Assembly: GCA_964446955.1 (NCBI GenBank)
Contig: CAYUQJ010000001.1
Span: forward strand, 372,001-436,000
DNA: 64,000 nucleotides
Direction of reading: 5' to 3'
From: Leptolinea sp964446955
GTDB lineage: Bacteria; Chloroflexota; Anaerolineae; Anaerolineales; Anaerolineaceae
Shown: positions 54,360-63,138 of the stretch, one piece after another
Layout: each line of letters begins with the position of its first letter
Numbering within the stretch: the first letter of the stretch is position 1
Notes under the pieces: generated by a model
Databases searched by the model: none
What the model was told of the DNA's origin: nothing
What the model saw: only the letters and a program-made list of their open reading frames with translations
Translations under genes and position numbers: made by a program

Positions 54360-56306
54360 TTATTCTCCATTGCACGCTGGAAGATAGACGTGGAAGATCG
54401 TTCCCCCAGGAAAAGATTTTACCGTGATATTCCCCTGATGGGCAGTTACAATTCTCTTTGTTATTGCCAACCCCAACCCTGTGCCGTGCGACTTTGTCGT
54501 TACAAATGGTTCAAACATTCGTTCTCTGATCTCATCGGGGATCCCCGGGCCGTTGTCTGATATCCGTATTTCCACTTGCGGTCGGTTTGGAAGGGTGTGA
54601 TCAGGATTTACATGAATTGCCAGTGTCCCACCGGTTTGGCTCATGGCATCAATTGCATTGGATATCAAATTCGTAAATACCTGTTCAAGTGCCCGTGGAT
54701 CACCATTGATTTGAGGAATGTTTTGGGCTGCGGAAAAGAATGGTTGAACATTCACCCGAGCCAACCGTGGACGCCAGCGGTCAAGAATTCGTTGGAGGAT
54801 TTGATCAATATTTAATTTCTCGAGACGTAATTCTTGCGGTTTAGAAAAAGCAAGTATGGACTCCATCAGATGGTCCAGGCGGGTACAATCACCCAGCATT
54901 CGATTCAACACATCCACATTTACGTCCTCTTCCGGCAGGCGTGCGGATATTAATTGCAATCCGGTGGATATGTTATTGATCGGATTACGGACTTCATGTG
55001 CGAAAATTGCTGTGAATTCGCCTAGCAACGCGCGTTGTTCAAGCTGTTGGCTGCGGAGGCGGATCTGTTCATGCTCGCTGATATCACGAATAAACATGAC
55101 GATGCCCATTACTTCTTTGTCTTTTAGAACCGGTAACACTTGCACATGCGCTGGGAAGGATTGTCCATTTCTTCTGTGAACAGAGACATTTCCCATGTTG
55201 TGTGTGGGTATGCCCTGTAGACAGGATTCGAGGACAGTCATCAAACGGTCTGGCCCAATGATGACATTTGATACCGGTTGGTTTTTAACCTCCCAGGCTG
55301 CGTATTGGAGCATCCATTCCGCTGCAGGATTGATCTCTACGATCTGCAGATCTGATGATATGTAAAGCAATCCTTCCTGGCTGTGTTCGAAAATGGTTCC
55401 TCGAATATCCGCTGTTAATTTCTGGTGCTGCACTTCTTTCCGCAGGTTATCGATAAGGATGTAATGCTGAAGAGCGGCTGTCAGGTGGGAAGAAAGGACC
55501 ATCATTACATTTTCAAGGCGATCCGGGGGCGAGGCGTCCTGGTCACCCACGACCAATAAACCAAACAGCGCATTCTTTTGTCCCAGCGGTATGGTGGAAA
55601 TGTAACTCATATTGGATACCAGAGCTGCACGCTGCAACTCCGCAATTACCTTTTTGCCGGGTATCCAGGTGGATGGAGAAGAAAGCTGAACCAGATCACT
55701 GGATGGTAATATCTCAGGAAACATTTCTGATTGTTTATCGAAAGCAATGCGGATTAATCTCGGCTGCTGACTATCTGCCTTATACATGCAGATCTTTCGT
55801 GCGCGTGTGATTAACCGGGTGATCTCAAATCCTCGTAACAAAGATCTTTCCAGGCTGGGTTCTTCCCGTATCGTCGCGAGGTCGGTAAAACCAAGAAACA
55901 GGTCTGATTGCCATGCTCCTTGATTTTCCGCGTGCTTGGCTTCTGGCACAAAGGTAAGAAGTCCCCATGATTGATCAGGGCTTAAAAGCGTTCCCTGCAC
56001 AATGACAGGCATGGGATTTCGTTTTCTACGGGACAAATTGGCAGTTAGTGGCTCTCCTGACGAGAAGAAATCCATGGAAAAATCAGGCAACACGTCAATG
56101 ATTGACATGCCGGCCAGTTCGATTTGTGAATAGGCTGTCAATTGAATGAAAGCTGGGTTGGACTGGTATATATAAAGAGTTTTTAAATCCAAAACAACCG
56201 CTGCATCCGGAAAGGCGTTCAGAAGGAAGGAGAACTCCTGATTCCCCGGATTTTTGGGGCGGCTGATCGAATTATTGAGCTGATTTATCGTATTGGCTTC
56301 GTTCAT
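54360..56306 (-). CDS. PAS/GAF sensor histidine kinase
   Basis: This 648-residue soluble-looking kinase has a PAS domain (about 25-95), a GAF-like region (about 155-290), a second PAS (about 300-415), HisKA with phospho-His437 in FAHEVRNPINN, and HATPase with NLISNAIDAM, DNGPGIP and GTGLGLA. No transmembrane segment was seen, so it likely senses a cytoplasmic signal. It overlaps rpoN as ATGA, and the regulator starts two bases after its stop, making them a clear pair. Confidence 0.88.
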   Translation of the reverse strand: MNEANTINQLNNSISRPKNPGNQEFSFLLNAFPDAAVVLDLKTLYIYQSNPAFIQLTAYSQIELAGMSIIDVLPDFSMDFFSSGEPLTANLSRRKRNPMPVIVQGTLLSPDQSWGLLTFVPEAKHAENQGAWQSDLFLGFTDLATIREEPSLERSLLRGFEITRLITRARKICMYKADSQQPRLIRIAFDKQSEMFPEILPSSDLVQLSSPSTWIPGKKVIAELQRAALVSNMSYISTIPLGQKNALFGLLVVGDQDASPPDRLENVMMVLSSHLTAALQHYILIDNLRKEVQHQKLTADIRGTIFEHSQEGLLYISSDLQIVEINPAAEWMLQYAAWEVKNQPVSNVIIGPDRLMTVLESCLQGIPTHNMGNVSVHRRNGQSFPAHVQVLPVLKDKEVMGIVMFIRDISEHEQIRLRSQQLEQRALLGEFTAIFAHEVRNPINNISTGLQLISARLPEEDVNVDVLNRMLGDCTRLDHLMESILAFSKPQELRLEKLNIDQILQRILDRWRPRLARVNVQPFFSAAQNIPQINGDPRALEQVFTNLISNAIDAMSQTGGTLAIHVNPDHTLPNRPQVEIRISDNGPGIPDEIRERMFEPFVTTKSHGTGLGLAITKRIVTAHQGNITVKSFPGGTIFHVYLPACNGE

Positions 56307-57712
56307 CCAACTCCGGGTGTCGGTCTCCGCAGATGTGCGGGCAGAATACCTTCCATTGCACGATATTTTGCCACAGTTCTGCGGGCAACCTGATACCCCT
56401 GCTTTGATAATAATTCAGAAATCTCGGTATCGCTTAAGGAACGCCCCTCTTTTTCAATTATTTCTTTAAGGACTTTCCGCACATTAAGTGAACGGTCAAA
56501 AAACATGGCAAGCGGAACGATGCGCCCATTGGGAAGCTGGACAGCTTTGTTTGCTACAGCTCTTGAAATGGTTGATTCATGCACGCCCAATTCAACTGAT
56601 AGCTGGGCACGGGTAACCGGTTTTAAATATTTCTCACCTCGACAAATAAAGCTTCTTTGCAATGAGGCAACCCGTTGCATTAGACGAGTAATCGTGTGAT
56701 TTCGTTGTTGTAAGCATTTTACGAAGAGGGAAGCTCGTTCAAGATCGTTCTTCCAATCTTCCTTCTTTTCCTGGTCTGCTTCATGGATGGCAGAACGGAA
56801 CATCGGATTTACCCGTAAAGTCCCGTTCAATGGCATGATAATTTCAATAACCAGCGGTTTGGCCGGGTCTTCATTCAGATAGCTCATCATAATATCTGGA
56901 CGATGGTATACCTGGGGAGGTGTTTCCGTAGCCTGCCGTACATCACCCCAATGCGAACGCGCGGGAAATGGGTTCAAATTCTCGCTGATAAATGTAACGG
57001 TTTGGTGAACTGTGCGAAGACTAACTTTAAACGCACGAGCCAGCTCGGCATATTGATGACGGGAGAGTAATGCCATTTCTTTTTCGATCATCGGGCGCGC
57101 CAGAACGGGAATTTCTTTTGTCTCGGCGAGAAAATCCAACTGAACAAGCAACGCTTCCTGGGGTGAGCAGGAACCGACACCATATGGTTCGGCGCGTTGG
57201 ATTTTTTTCTGAATTACCTCAATCTTGGAAACTGGAACATGGAAATATCGTGCAATTTCAATCAATGGAATTGACAGAAGACCATCGTCATCCAGATGGG
57301 TGAGAAAGTATGCAGCTATGGTTCGTTCAGAGTTATCCAGTTCCGATGCAATTTGACGAAGGACAAATGTTGGCAGATCTTCAACCGTTGAGGAATAATT
57401 GTCTTCTGGCATATCTTCGCCAGATGTTCCGCTGCTAAAATTGAAATCTTCACGTGGTGACACAAAAACAATGGGTTCTTCAATCGCCTCTGATTTTGGC
57501 GAGCTGCATGTTGGGCAGGTTCCGTGAGGAGGCAATAATCTGTGACACATGGGGCAGCGCCGCTCTTCAACAAGTTCAAGGGCGGGATTTGATGCCAGTT
57601 CGGATTCGATTTGTTCCCGCAATTCATCTGCCGTAAGACTTAATAATGTCATTGTCTGCGCCAGATGAGCTGTGGTCAATGGTCTAAGCGATTGTTGATG
57701 AGTTTGAAACAT
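56303..57712 (-). CDS. rpoN: RNA polymerase sigma-54 factor with cysteine-rich insert
   Basis: This 469-residue sigma-54 has Gln/Leu-rich region I (about 5-45; LAQTMTLLSLTADELREQI), the core-binding middle, the HTH at GVHESTISRAVANKAVQLPNG, and the RpoN box ARRTVAKYR near the C-terminus. Between region I and the core-binding domain is a possible zinc ribbon, Cys53/56 and 66/69 (RRCPMC and GTCPTC), which is not part of usual RpoN. It is the first gene of the kinase-regulator-protease cluster, so it may serve mainly that operon. Confidence 0.92.
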   Translation of the reverse strand: MFQTHQQSLRPLTTAHLAQTMTLLSLTADELREQIESELASNPALELVEERRCPMCHRLLPPHGTCPTCSSPKSEAIEEPIVFVSPREDFNFSSGTSGEDMPEDNYSSTVEDLPTFVLRQIASELDNSERTIAAYFLTHLDDDGLLSIPLIEIARYFHVPVSKIEVIQKKIQRAEPYGVGSCSPQEALLVQLDFLAETKEIPVLARPMIEKEMALLSRHQYAELARAFKVSLRTVHQTVTFISENLNPFPARSHWGDVRQATETPPQVYHRPDIMMSYLNEDPAKPLVIEIIMPLNGTLRVNPMFRSAIHEADQEKKEDWKNDLERASLFVKCLQQRNHTITRLMQRVASLQRSFICRGEKYLKPVTRAQLSVELGVHESTISRAVANKAVQLPNGRIVPLAMFFDRSLNVRKVLKEIIEKEGRSLSDTEISELLSKQGYQVARRTVAKYRAMEGILPAHLRRPTPGVG

Positions 57713-57811
57713 AGCAACCCTTACCTTCCAAACAGTATATCCGTATGAGTTAAGGATTGCAAGTTCTGTGCCATGCCGTTTCGTGTAAAATCAAGAACAA
57801 CAAGGATCGCG

Positions 57812-59173
57812 ATGAAAGAATTAGTTGTAATCGGTGGAGGTTTGGCGGGCTGTGAAGCGGCTTATCAGGCGGCGGAACGCGGTATTCATATAAACCTATA
57901 CGAAATGCGTCCATTTCTGATGACACCTGCTCATACTACCGAAAATCTGGCTGAATTGGTTTGTTCAAATTCGCTTGGTTCATACCTGATAGATAGAGCC
58001 TCCGGGCTGTTGATCAGCGAGATGGAAAAGTTGGGTTCAAAACTGTTGCAAATTGCCCGTGAAGCAACCGTGCCTTCCGGTGGATCGTTATCTGTTGATC
58101 GTGATCTGTTCAGTAGAAAGGTAACTTCCGTTATCGTAAATCACCCCAACATTGAATTAATACGAAAAGAGGTAAAAGAAATTCCAGAAATGCCGGCCGT
58201 AATATCCAGTGGTCCCCTTACATCACCTGATCTTGCAATGGCGCTCACAAATTTTACCGGCCAGTCGAATCTATTCTTTTTCGATGCCATTGCCCCTATA
58301 ATTTTTAGCGATTCAATAAATTATTCTATTGCTTTCAAAGGTTCCAGGTTCGCTAGAGAAAAAGGTCAGACAGATGATTATGTGAATTGCCCTTTTACAA
58401 AAGATGAATTTGAGATATTCGTAAATGCGTTGATGTCAGCAGATCGTGTTCCTCTTAAAGAATTTGAGTCTGATATAGCCAGTGGTGTGCGATCTGGAAA
58501 AGGTAAGTTTTTTGAAGCTTGTTTACCGGTAGAGGTTATTGCTTCACGGGGAAAAGAGTCATTAACATTTGGGCCAATGCGCCCAATTGGCTTGTTTGAT
58601 CCGCGCACAGGTCAACGACCGTATGCTGTTTTACAACTCCGTCAGGAAAATTTGAACGCATCACTTTATAATATGGTCGGTTTTCAGACAAACCTGACGT
58701 TCTCTGAACAAAAACGAGTTTTTCGCTTAATCCCCGGATTGGAAAAAGCAGAATTCGCTCGATTCGGACAAATGCATAGAAATACGTATCTGTGCGCGCC
58801 GGCAATTCTCGGACCTACCCTGCAAACCCAAAAACGCCCCGACCTTTTTATCGCCGGGCAGTTGGCAGGAGTTGAAGGTTATCTCGGGAATATTTCGTCA
58901 GGTCTTATCTCAGGTCTCAACGCGGCAAACTTCCTCCAAGGATTGCCATTATGTGTCATGCCGGCCTCCACTATGATAGGCGCGATCTGCCGCTACTTAA
59001 CTGAAAGTCCCGAAAAATCATTTCAGCCTATGAAAGCTAACTTTGGACTGCTGCCTGACCTTGAAGACGGTTTTGTTCCAAGACCGGAAAGGGCCTCTCG
59101 TCATGTTTATTCAGCTTCACGCGCAATGGATGAGTTTATTGAATCAAATAGAGATATTTTGAGGTTGAGATGA
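57812..59173 (+). CDS. trmFO: tRNA (m5U54) folate-dependent methyltransferase TrmFO
   Basis: This 453-residue flavoprotein makes 5-methyluridine at tRNA position 54 using methylenetetrahydrofolate. The FAD-binding VIGGGLAGCEAAYQAA starts at residue 5. The conserved Cys residues lie in ELVCSNSLGS and FFEACLPVEV. The C-terminal IAGQLAGVEGYLGNISSGL is typical. I chose the ATG at 57812 with AAGGA upstream; the frame opens earlier at 57773. It is divergent from rpoN and overlaps the M28 gene downstream. Confidence 0.94.
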   Translation: MKELVVIGGGLAGCEAAYQAAERGIHINLYEMRPFLMTPAHTTENLAELVCSNSLGSYLIDRASGLLISEMEKLGSKLLQIAREATVPSGGSLSVDRDLFSRKVTSVIVNHPNIELIRKEVKEIPEMPAVISSGPLTSPDLAMALTNFTGQSNLFFFDAIAPIIFSDSINYSIAFKGSRFAREKGQTDDYVNCPFTKDEFEIFVNALMSADRVPLKEFESDIASGVRSGKGKFFEACLPVEVIASRGKESLTFGPMRPIGLFDPRTGQRPYAVLQLRQENLNASLYNMVGFQTNLTFSEQKRVFRLIPGLEKAEFARFGQMHRNTYLCAPAILGPTLQTQKRPDLFIAGQLAGVEGYLGNISSGLISGLNAANFLQGLPLCVMPASTMIGAICRYLTESPEKSFQPMKANFGLLPDLEDGFVPRPERASRHVYSASRAMDEFIESNRDILRLR

Positions 59174-60057
59174 AAGAAAAAAAGCCGTTTTTTCTTCGTT
59201 CTTTATGTTTGTTTTTTACCACCTGTTTTGTCCTTTTTTCTATCTGGCTTTTTCCGGTAGCTCGAAATGGTTTCTGTTCATTACGGACTTTTACTCACTT
59301 ATCCACCTTGCAAGCTGAAGGAGCCAGGACGCCGGGTTCGGTTGCTCACGCGATTGCCATTGAGTACATAACCAGGAAATTAAGTGAGTACGGATGGACT
59401 GCCGAAATCCAGTCAGGGATAATAAATGGCCATGAGTATCACAATATCCTTGCTCGCAGGGATACCGGTCCCCTTCGATTGCTGCTGGGAAGTCACTTTG
59501 ATTCAAGGCTTGTCGCAGATCGGGATCCGGATTTACGTAAGCAGCTTCTTCCGGTTCCGGGAGCAAACGATGGGGGTTCAAGTACAGCCATTCTTCTGGA
59601 GCTTGCCCGGATAATACCACCTGATCGTTCCGAGGGAATGGCGATTGCTTTCTTCGATATTGAAGATCAGGGAAATATTGATGGATGGGATTGGATTCTG
59701 GGAAGCCGTGAGTTTGTTCGGAACAATCAGGAAACACCGGAAACTATGGTTCTGGTTGATATGGTTGGTGGGCATATTCAAACGATTCAACCTCCATACA
59801 ACTCAGACCCTGAAATATACAGCGAAATTCAGAAAACTGCGCAAGGATTGGGTTATGGTGAAAGCTTTCTTGACCCTTCAAAACACGGGATAATTGACGA
59901 TCATGTCCCGTTTTATGAAGCAGGTTCCCGTTCCGTGGATTTAATTGATATTATTGATCCTGACTGGCACACAACGTCAGATGATCTTGAAAATGTAAGC
60001 CTGTCAAGTTTGCAAAAAGCCGGGGAAACGCTTTTTGTCTGGATTTTGACTCAATAA
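59170..60057 (+). CDS. M28-family peptidase / glutaminyl cyclase-like
   Basis: This 295-residue protein has an N-terminal membrane helix (about 8-28) and an M28 zinc-dependent domain. Metal ligands are visible in LGSHFDSR, PGANDGGSST, FDIEDQG, VDMVGG and WHTTSDD. The IIDDHVPFYEAG and DPDWHTTSDD blocks resemble bacterial/animal-type glutaminyl cyclases, which fold like M28 peptidases. It likely acts outside the membrane. The ATGA overlap with trmFO suggests coupling but no shared function is obvious. Confidence 0.83.
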   Translation: MKEKKPFFLRSLCLFFTTCFVLFSIWLFPVARNGFCSLRTFTHLSTLQAEGARTPGSVAHAIAIEYITRKLSEYGWTAEIQSGIINGHEYHNILARRDTGPLRLLLGSHFDSRLVADRDPDLRKQLLPVPGANDGGSSTAILLELARIIPPDRSEGMAIAFFDIEDQGNIDGWDWILGSREFVRNNQETPETMVLVDMVGGHIQTIQPPYNSDPEIYSEIQKTAQGLGYGESFLDPSKHGIIDDHVPFYEAGSRSVDLIDIIDPDWHTTSDDLENVSLSSLQKAGETLFVWILTQ

Positions 60058-60071
60058 GCAAAAAATGGCGC

Positions 60072-60100
60072 TTGACAATCCGATTCCATTTTCATAGAAT
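60072..60100 (+). promoter_or_regulatory. Consensus promoter of the cold-shock gene
   Basis: TTGACA-N17-TAGAAT, the same pair of boxes as before fmdB. The predicted start near 60107 gives a leader of about 157 bases. In it GCAGGC (60165-60170) can pair with GCCTGC (60188-60193), and other GG/CC arms compete, as in cold-shock mRNA leaders. Confidence 0.7.
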
Positions 60101-60263
60101 AATTGCAGTATGGCGATTGTGTACTTAGATCAAAGAAGAGGGAACCGGTCTGTTAAACCGTACCGCAGGCCGGGGTTTTTGTTTTAAGCCTGCCGGCATC
60201 CTTAATTTGTCGTAGACACAGAGGCCAATCATCCATCCGTTTTAGTTCCAGGAGTGAATTCCA

Positions 60264-60473
60264 ATGAGCGATAGTGAAACCGGCACAGTAAAGTGGTTCA
60301 ACACGAGCAAGGGTTATGGGTTTATCCAGCGTAATGGAGCTCCCGATGTGTTTGTCCACTACTCGGCAATTGATGCCGAGGGTTTTAAGAATCTTGAGGA
60401 AGGCCAGAAGGTTGAGTTTTCCATTGAAAAAAGCCCTAAAGGGTTGCAGGCCGTTCATGTGAAATTGATCTAA
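60264..60473 (+). CDS. Cold-shock protein (CspA family)
   Basis: This 69-residue single cold-shock domain has RNP1 KGYGFIQ and RNP2 VFVHYSAI, so it should bind single-stranded RNA/DNA and melt RNA structure. Length is standard. An AGGAG site is at a normal distance. The long structured leader suggests post-transcriptional control by temperature, as known for csp genes in other bacteria. Confidence 0.95.
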   Translation: MSDSETGTVKWFNTSKGYGFIQRNGAPDVFVHYSAIDAEGFKNLEEGQKVEFSIEKSPKGLQAVHVKLI

Positions 60474-60498
60474 TCATATTTCATAATATAAAAATTGG

Positions 60499-60523
60499 AG
60501 GGACTTCTAAATTAGAGGTCCCT
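60499..60523 (+). terminator. Terminator after the cold-shock gene
   Basis: The arms AGGGACTTCTAA and TTAGAGGTCCCT (one G-U pair) have almost no loop, then TTTATTTTTT. It also lies past the end of the convergent small membrane gene. Confidence 0.8.
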
Positions 60524-60796
60524 TTATTTTTTAACCGGTTGTTCTTCCTGGAAGAGCCAGTAACCCAGAGAAAGAAATATGATCGCTCCAACTATGGCAG
60601 AGCCAAGCCGTAGTGGACCGAGAGTTCCTATAGCCAGTCCGGCGGAAACCCCGGCAAAATGACCAAGCCAAAATCCGAGCCAGCTCACAAAAAGATCCGT
60701 TACGAGCATGGAGAAACCGCCCCCTTTCCAAAGGTGAAAAGAGGCTCCCATAAACGTTGATATGAGTACTCCAAACAAAAAGGCCGGTAGGGTCAT
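60524..60796 (-). CDS. Small membrane protein, unknown function
   Basis: This 90-residue protein starts MTLPAFLFGVLIST and has about three hydrophobic segments with many Gly residues. I chose the ATG at 60796, which overlaps the mnmA stop as ATGA; the frame extends to 60835 inside mnmA. I do not recognise a family. Co-translation with mnmA does not by itself show a role in tRNA thiolation. Confidence 0.65.
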   Translation of the reverse strand: MTLPAFLFGVLISTFMGASFHLWKGGGFSMLVTDLFVSWLGFWLGHFAGVSAGLAIGTLGPLRLGSAIVGAIIFLSLGYWLFQEEQPVKK

Positions 60797-61881
60797 TGAT
60801 CCATCATCTGCGAGATCAATCCTCCTCCCAGGCAAATATCATCCTGATAAAAAACAGCCTGTTGCCCTGGAGTGATATCCCGCAATTTTTTACTAAAATT
60901 TACAAGAACTGTGCCATCCTTTTGAAGAAATATATCTGCTTTTACCGGTGGAGATTTATACCGGATCTTAATTTCAACACTTGAAGGGATCTCACCTGAA
61001 TGGTCGAGTAACCAGTTCATCTTACTGATCACACATGTATCTGCCCCGAGTTCCTCTAGCTTCCCGACAATGATCGCATTTTTTTCTACATCTTTTCTGA
61101 TTACATAATATGGTTGCTGAATTGCTCCCAGACCTTTGCGTTGGCCAATGGTGTAATCAGGCAATCCGGTATGTTCGCCTAATAACTGTCCTCTGGTATC
61201 CAGAATCGGGCCGGGATTGCTGATATCTGGCGCATAACGGCGAAGAAACTGGCGATAATCATCACCTGCCAGAAAACAAAGATCCTGGCTATCCTCTTTT
61301 TCCGCAGTAGGCAGATTGTTTTTTCTCGCGATTTCCCTGACTTCTGATTTATGCAATTCTCCGATTGGCAACAGTGTAGTCGATAACTGGTCAGGAGTTA
61401 GTCCAGATAGCACATAAGATTGATCTTTGGAATTGTCGATACCTTTGAGAAGTCGTATCGCGCCGTCAGGAGATGTGTGCAATCTTGCGTAATGACCGGT
61501 TGCGAGGAATGATGCGCCAAGATTTTTGGCTTCATTCTGTAGGAAACCCCACCGAATCAACTGATTGCATCGTACACACGGATTTGGGGTGATCCCATTT
61601 CGGTATCCATTAACAAAATCATCAACGATTTCTTGTCGAAAAAGCTCTTTTATATCGATGACATAAAATGGAATTCCCAGAATGGCCGATACTTGACGGG
61701 CCACATTAACTGACTCTGGTGTACAACAGGCGTTTTCGCATTCCTTCTCCGGTTCAGTCCATAACCGCAACATTACACCGGTTACATCATACTGTTGTTG
61801 AGTCAGTAAAAATGCTGCTACTGAGCTATCTACACCGCCGCTCATAGCAACCACAATTTTGTTTTTTTTATCAGTAGTCAT
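60793..61881 (-). CDS. mnmA: tRNA-specific 2-thiouridylase MnmA
   Basis: This 362-residue enzyme adds sulfur at U34 of Lys, Glu and Gln tRNAs. The PP-loop is MSGGVDSSVAA, and the two catalytic cysteines lie in PCVRCNQLI and SQDLCFLAGD. The C-terminal beta domain is complete. It overlaps the cysteine desulfurase stop as ATGA, so the sulfur donor and user are made together. TusABCDE relay proteins are not in the window. Confidence 0.95.
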   Translation of the reverse strand: MTTDKKNKIVVAMSGGVDSSVAAFLLTQQQYDVTGVMLRLWTEPEKECENACCTPESVNVARQVSAILGIPFYVIDIKELFRQEIVDDFVNGYRNGITPNPCVRCNQLIRWGFLQNEAKNLGASFLATGHYARLHTSPDGAIRLLKGIDNSKDQSYVLSGLTPDQLSTTLLPIGELHKSEVREIARKNNLPTAEKEDSQDLCFLAGDDYRQFLRRYAPDISNPGPILDTRGQLLGEHTGLPDYTIGQRKGLGAIQQPYYVIRKDVEKNAIIVGKLEELGADTCVISKMNWLLDHSGEIPSSVEIKIRYKSPPVKADIFLQKDGTVLVNFSKKLRDITPGQQAVFYQDDICLGGGLISQMMDQ

Positions 61882-63029
61882 CTTCGCAATTGGTGTACGG
61901 ATGAAATGATTGCATGGATTAGGTCATCGATCTGTTCTTCAGTAGTATCTTTGCCAAGACTTATCCGCAAACTGCCCAATGCGAGTTCCGGCGTAATTCC
62001 CATGGCAATAAGCACATCTGAGGGTTTGGGAGAGCCGACTTTACAGGCAGAACCAGATGAACAGGCGAAACCTTTCGAATCCAGATACATCAACAATCGG
62101 TTGCCATCTACTCCGGCAAAAACAAAACTGGCATGATTTGGAAGTCTTCTGTCCGGGTGCCCTGTCAGGAATGTGTCTGGTATTGAGGATAGCACTCCGG
62201 ATATCACCTTATTTCGCAGTTTCGACAGATTTGTATTGCGTATCTCCAAATTACTCTGTGATAGTTTGAAGGCAGTCGCCAGACCGACGATCAAAGGTAT
62301 GTTTTGAGTGCCAGCTCTCAGATTAAACTCCTGCCCCCCTCCTGTTTGTACTGGCACCAAATTTATGTTTTGGTTGATACCTAAAAGACCAATGCCTTTT
62401 GGTCCATACATCTTATGGGCCCCGATCGAGATCAGGTTTAAATAATCCCGGGTCATGTCCATACGAAGATGTGCTGCTGCCTGTACGGCATCACTATGAA
62501 ATGGAACACCAAATTCCTTGCAAATTGATCCAATCTCACCGATTGGGTTGATGGTCCCGACTTCATTGTTCGCATAAATTATGGATACAATGGCTGTTTT
62601 CTTGGACAGCCTTTTTTTAACATCAGACGGGTCTACCATCCCATATTTGTCCACAGGAAGCAAAATTAGTTTGAAACCAAACTCATCTTGCAGTTGATGG
62701 GCTGTGTGGATAACTGCCTGATGTTCAACAGGCGTTACCAAAATCTCATCGGCTCCGTAATTATTTCTTTGATATAAAGCACACCCACGAAGTGCGAGAT
62801 TATCGCTTTCTGTACCACATGATGTGAATATTGTTTTTTCGGGTGGAATATTCAACAAGCTGGCGCATGTTGACCTGGCTTTTTCAAGTGCGGATTCCGC
62901 TGTTTGCCCCCAACCGTGGATGGATGATGGATTACCAAACTCCTCACTGAAATAAGGAAGCATGGCTTGCAGTACAGTTTGATCAACAGGAGTAGTTGCG
63001 GCAAAGTCAAAATAGGTCGATTTCATCAT
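61878..63029 (-). CDS. Cysteine desulfurase (NifS/IscS type)
   Basis: This 383-residue PLP enzyme frees sulfur from cysteine. It has the PLP Lys in SIGAHKMYGPKG (about 204) and the active Cys in ACSSGSACKVG (about 325), with NNEVGTINPIGEI and SDAVQAAAH. It likely feeds MnmA and perhaps Fe-S assembly. The ATG at 63029 (or 63026) follows TGGTGG. The longer frame to 63074 would run through a promoter at 63048-63074. Confidence 0.92.
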   Translation of the reverse strand: MMKSTYFDFAATTPVDQTVLQAMLPYFSEEFGNPSSIHGWGQTAESALEKARSTCASLLNIPPEKTIFTSCGTESDNLALRGCALYQRNNYGADEILVTPVEHQAVIHTAHQLQDEFGFKLILLPVDKYGMVDPSDVKKRLSKKTAIVSIIYANNEVGTINPIGEIGSICKEFGVPFHSDAVQAAAHLRMDMTRDYLNLISIGAHKMYGPKGIGLLGINQNINLVPVQTGGGQEFNLRAGTQNIPLIVGLATAFKLSQSNLEIRNTNLSKLRNKVISGVLSSIPDTFLTGHPDRRLPNHASFVFAGVDGNRLLMYLDSKGFACSSGSACKVGSPKPSDVLIAMGITPELALGSLRISLGKDTTEEQIDDLIHAIISSVHQLRR

Positions 63030-63047
63030 TTTTTCCACCAGAAAAAG

Positions 63048-63074
63048 ATTATAGCATGGGACATGTGACGTCAA
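63048..63074 (-). promoter_or_regulatory. Promoter of the cysteine desulfurase-mnmA operon
   Basis: On the reverse strand TTGACG, a 15-base spacer and TATAAT. The predicted start is near 63041, about 12 bases before the ATG. Confidence 0.55.
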
Positions 63075-63096
63075 CTTTCGTTGAATGCGCCTGACT

Positions 63097-63104
63097 GATA
63101 TAAT
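63097..63104 (+). promoter_or_regulatory. Extended -10 promoter of the phosphohexomutase gene
   Basis: TGATATAAT (63096-63104) is an extended -10 box with a weak -35 (TTTCGT at 63076-63081). The predicted start is near 63111. Confidence 0.5.
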
Positions 63105-63138
63105 GAAAACACCCTATCTTAGAAGTTAAGAGGTCAAG

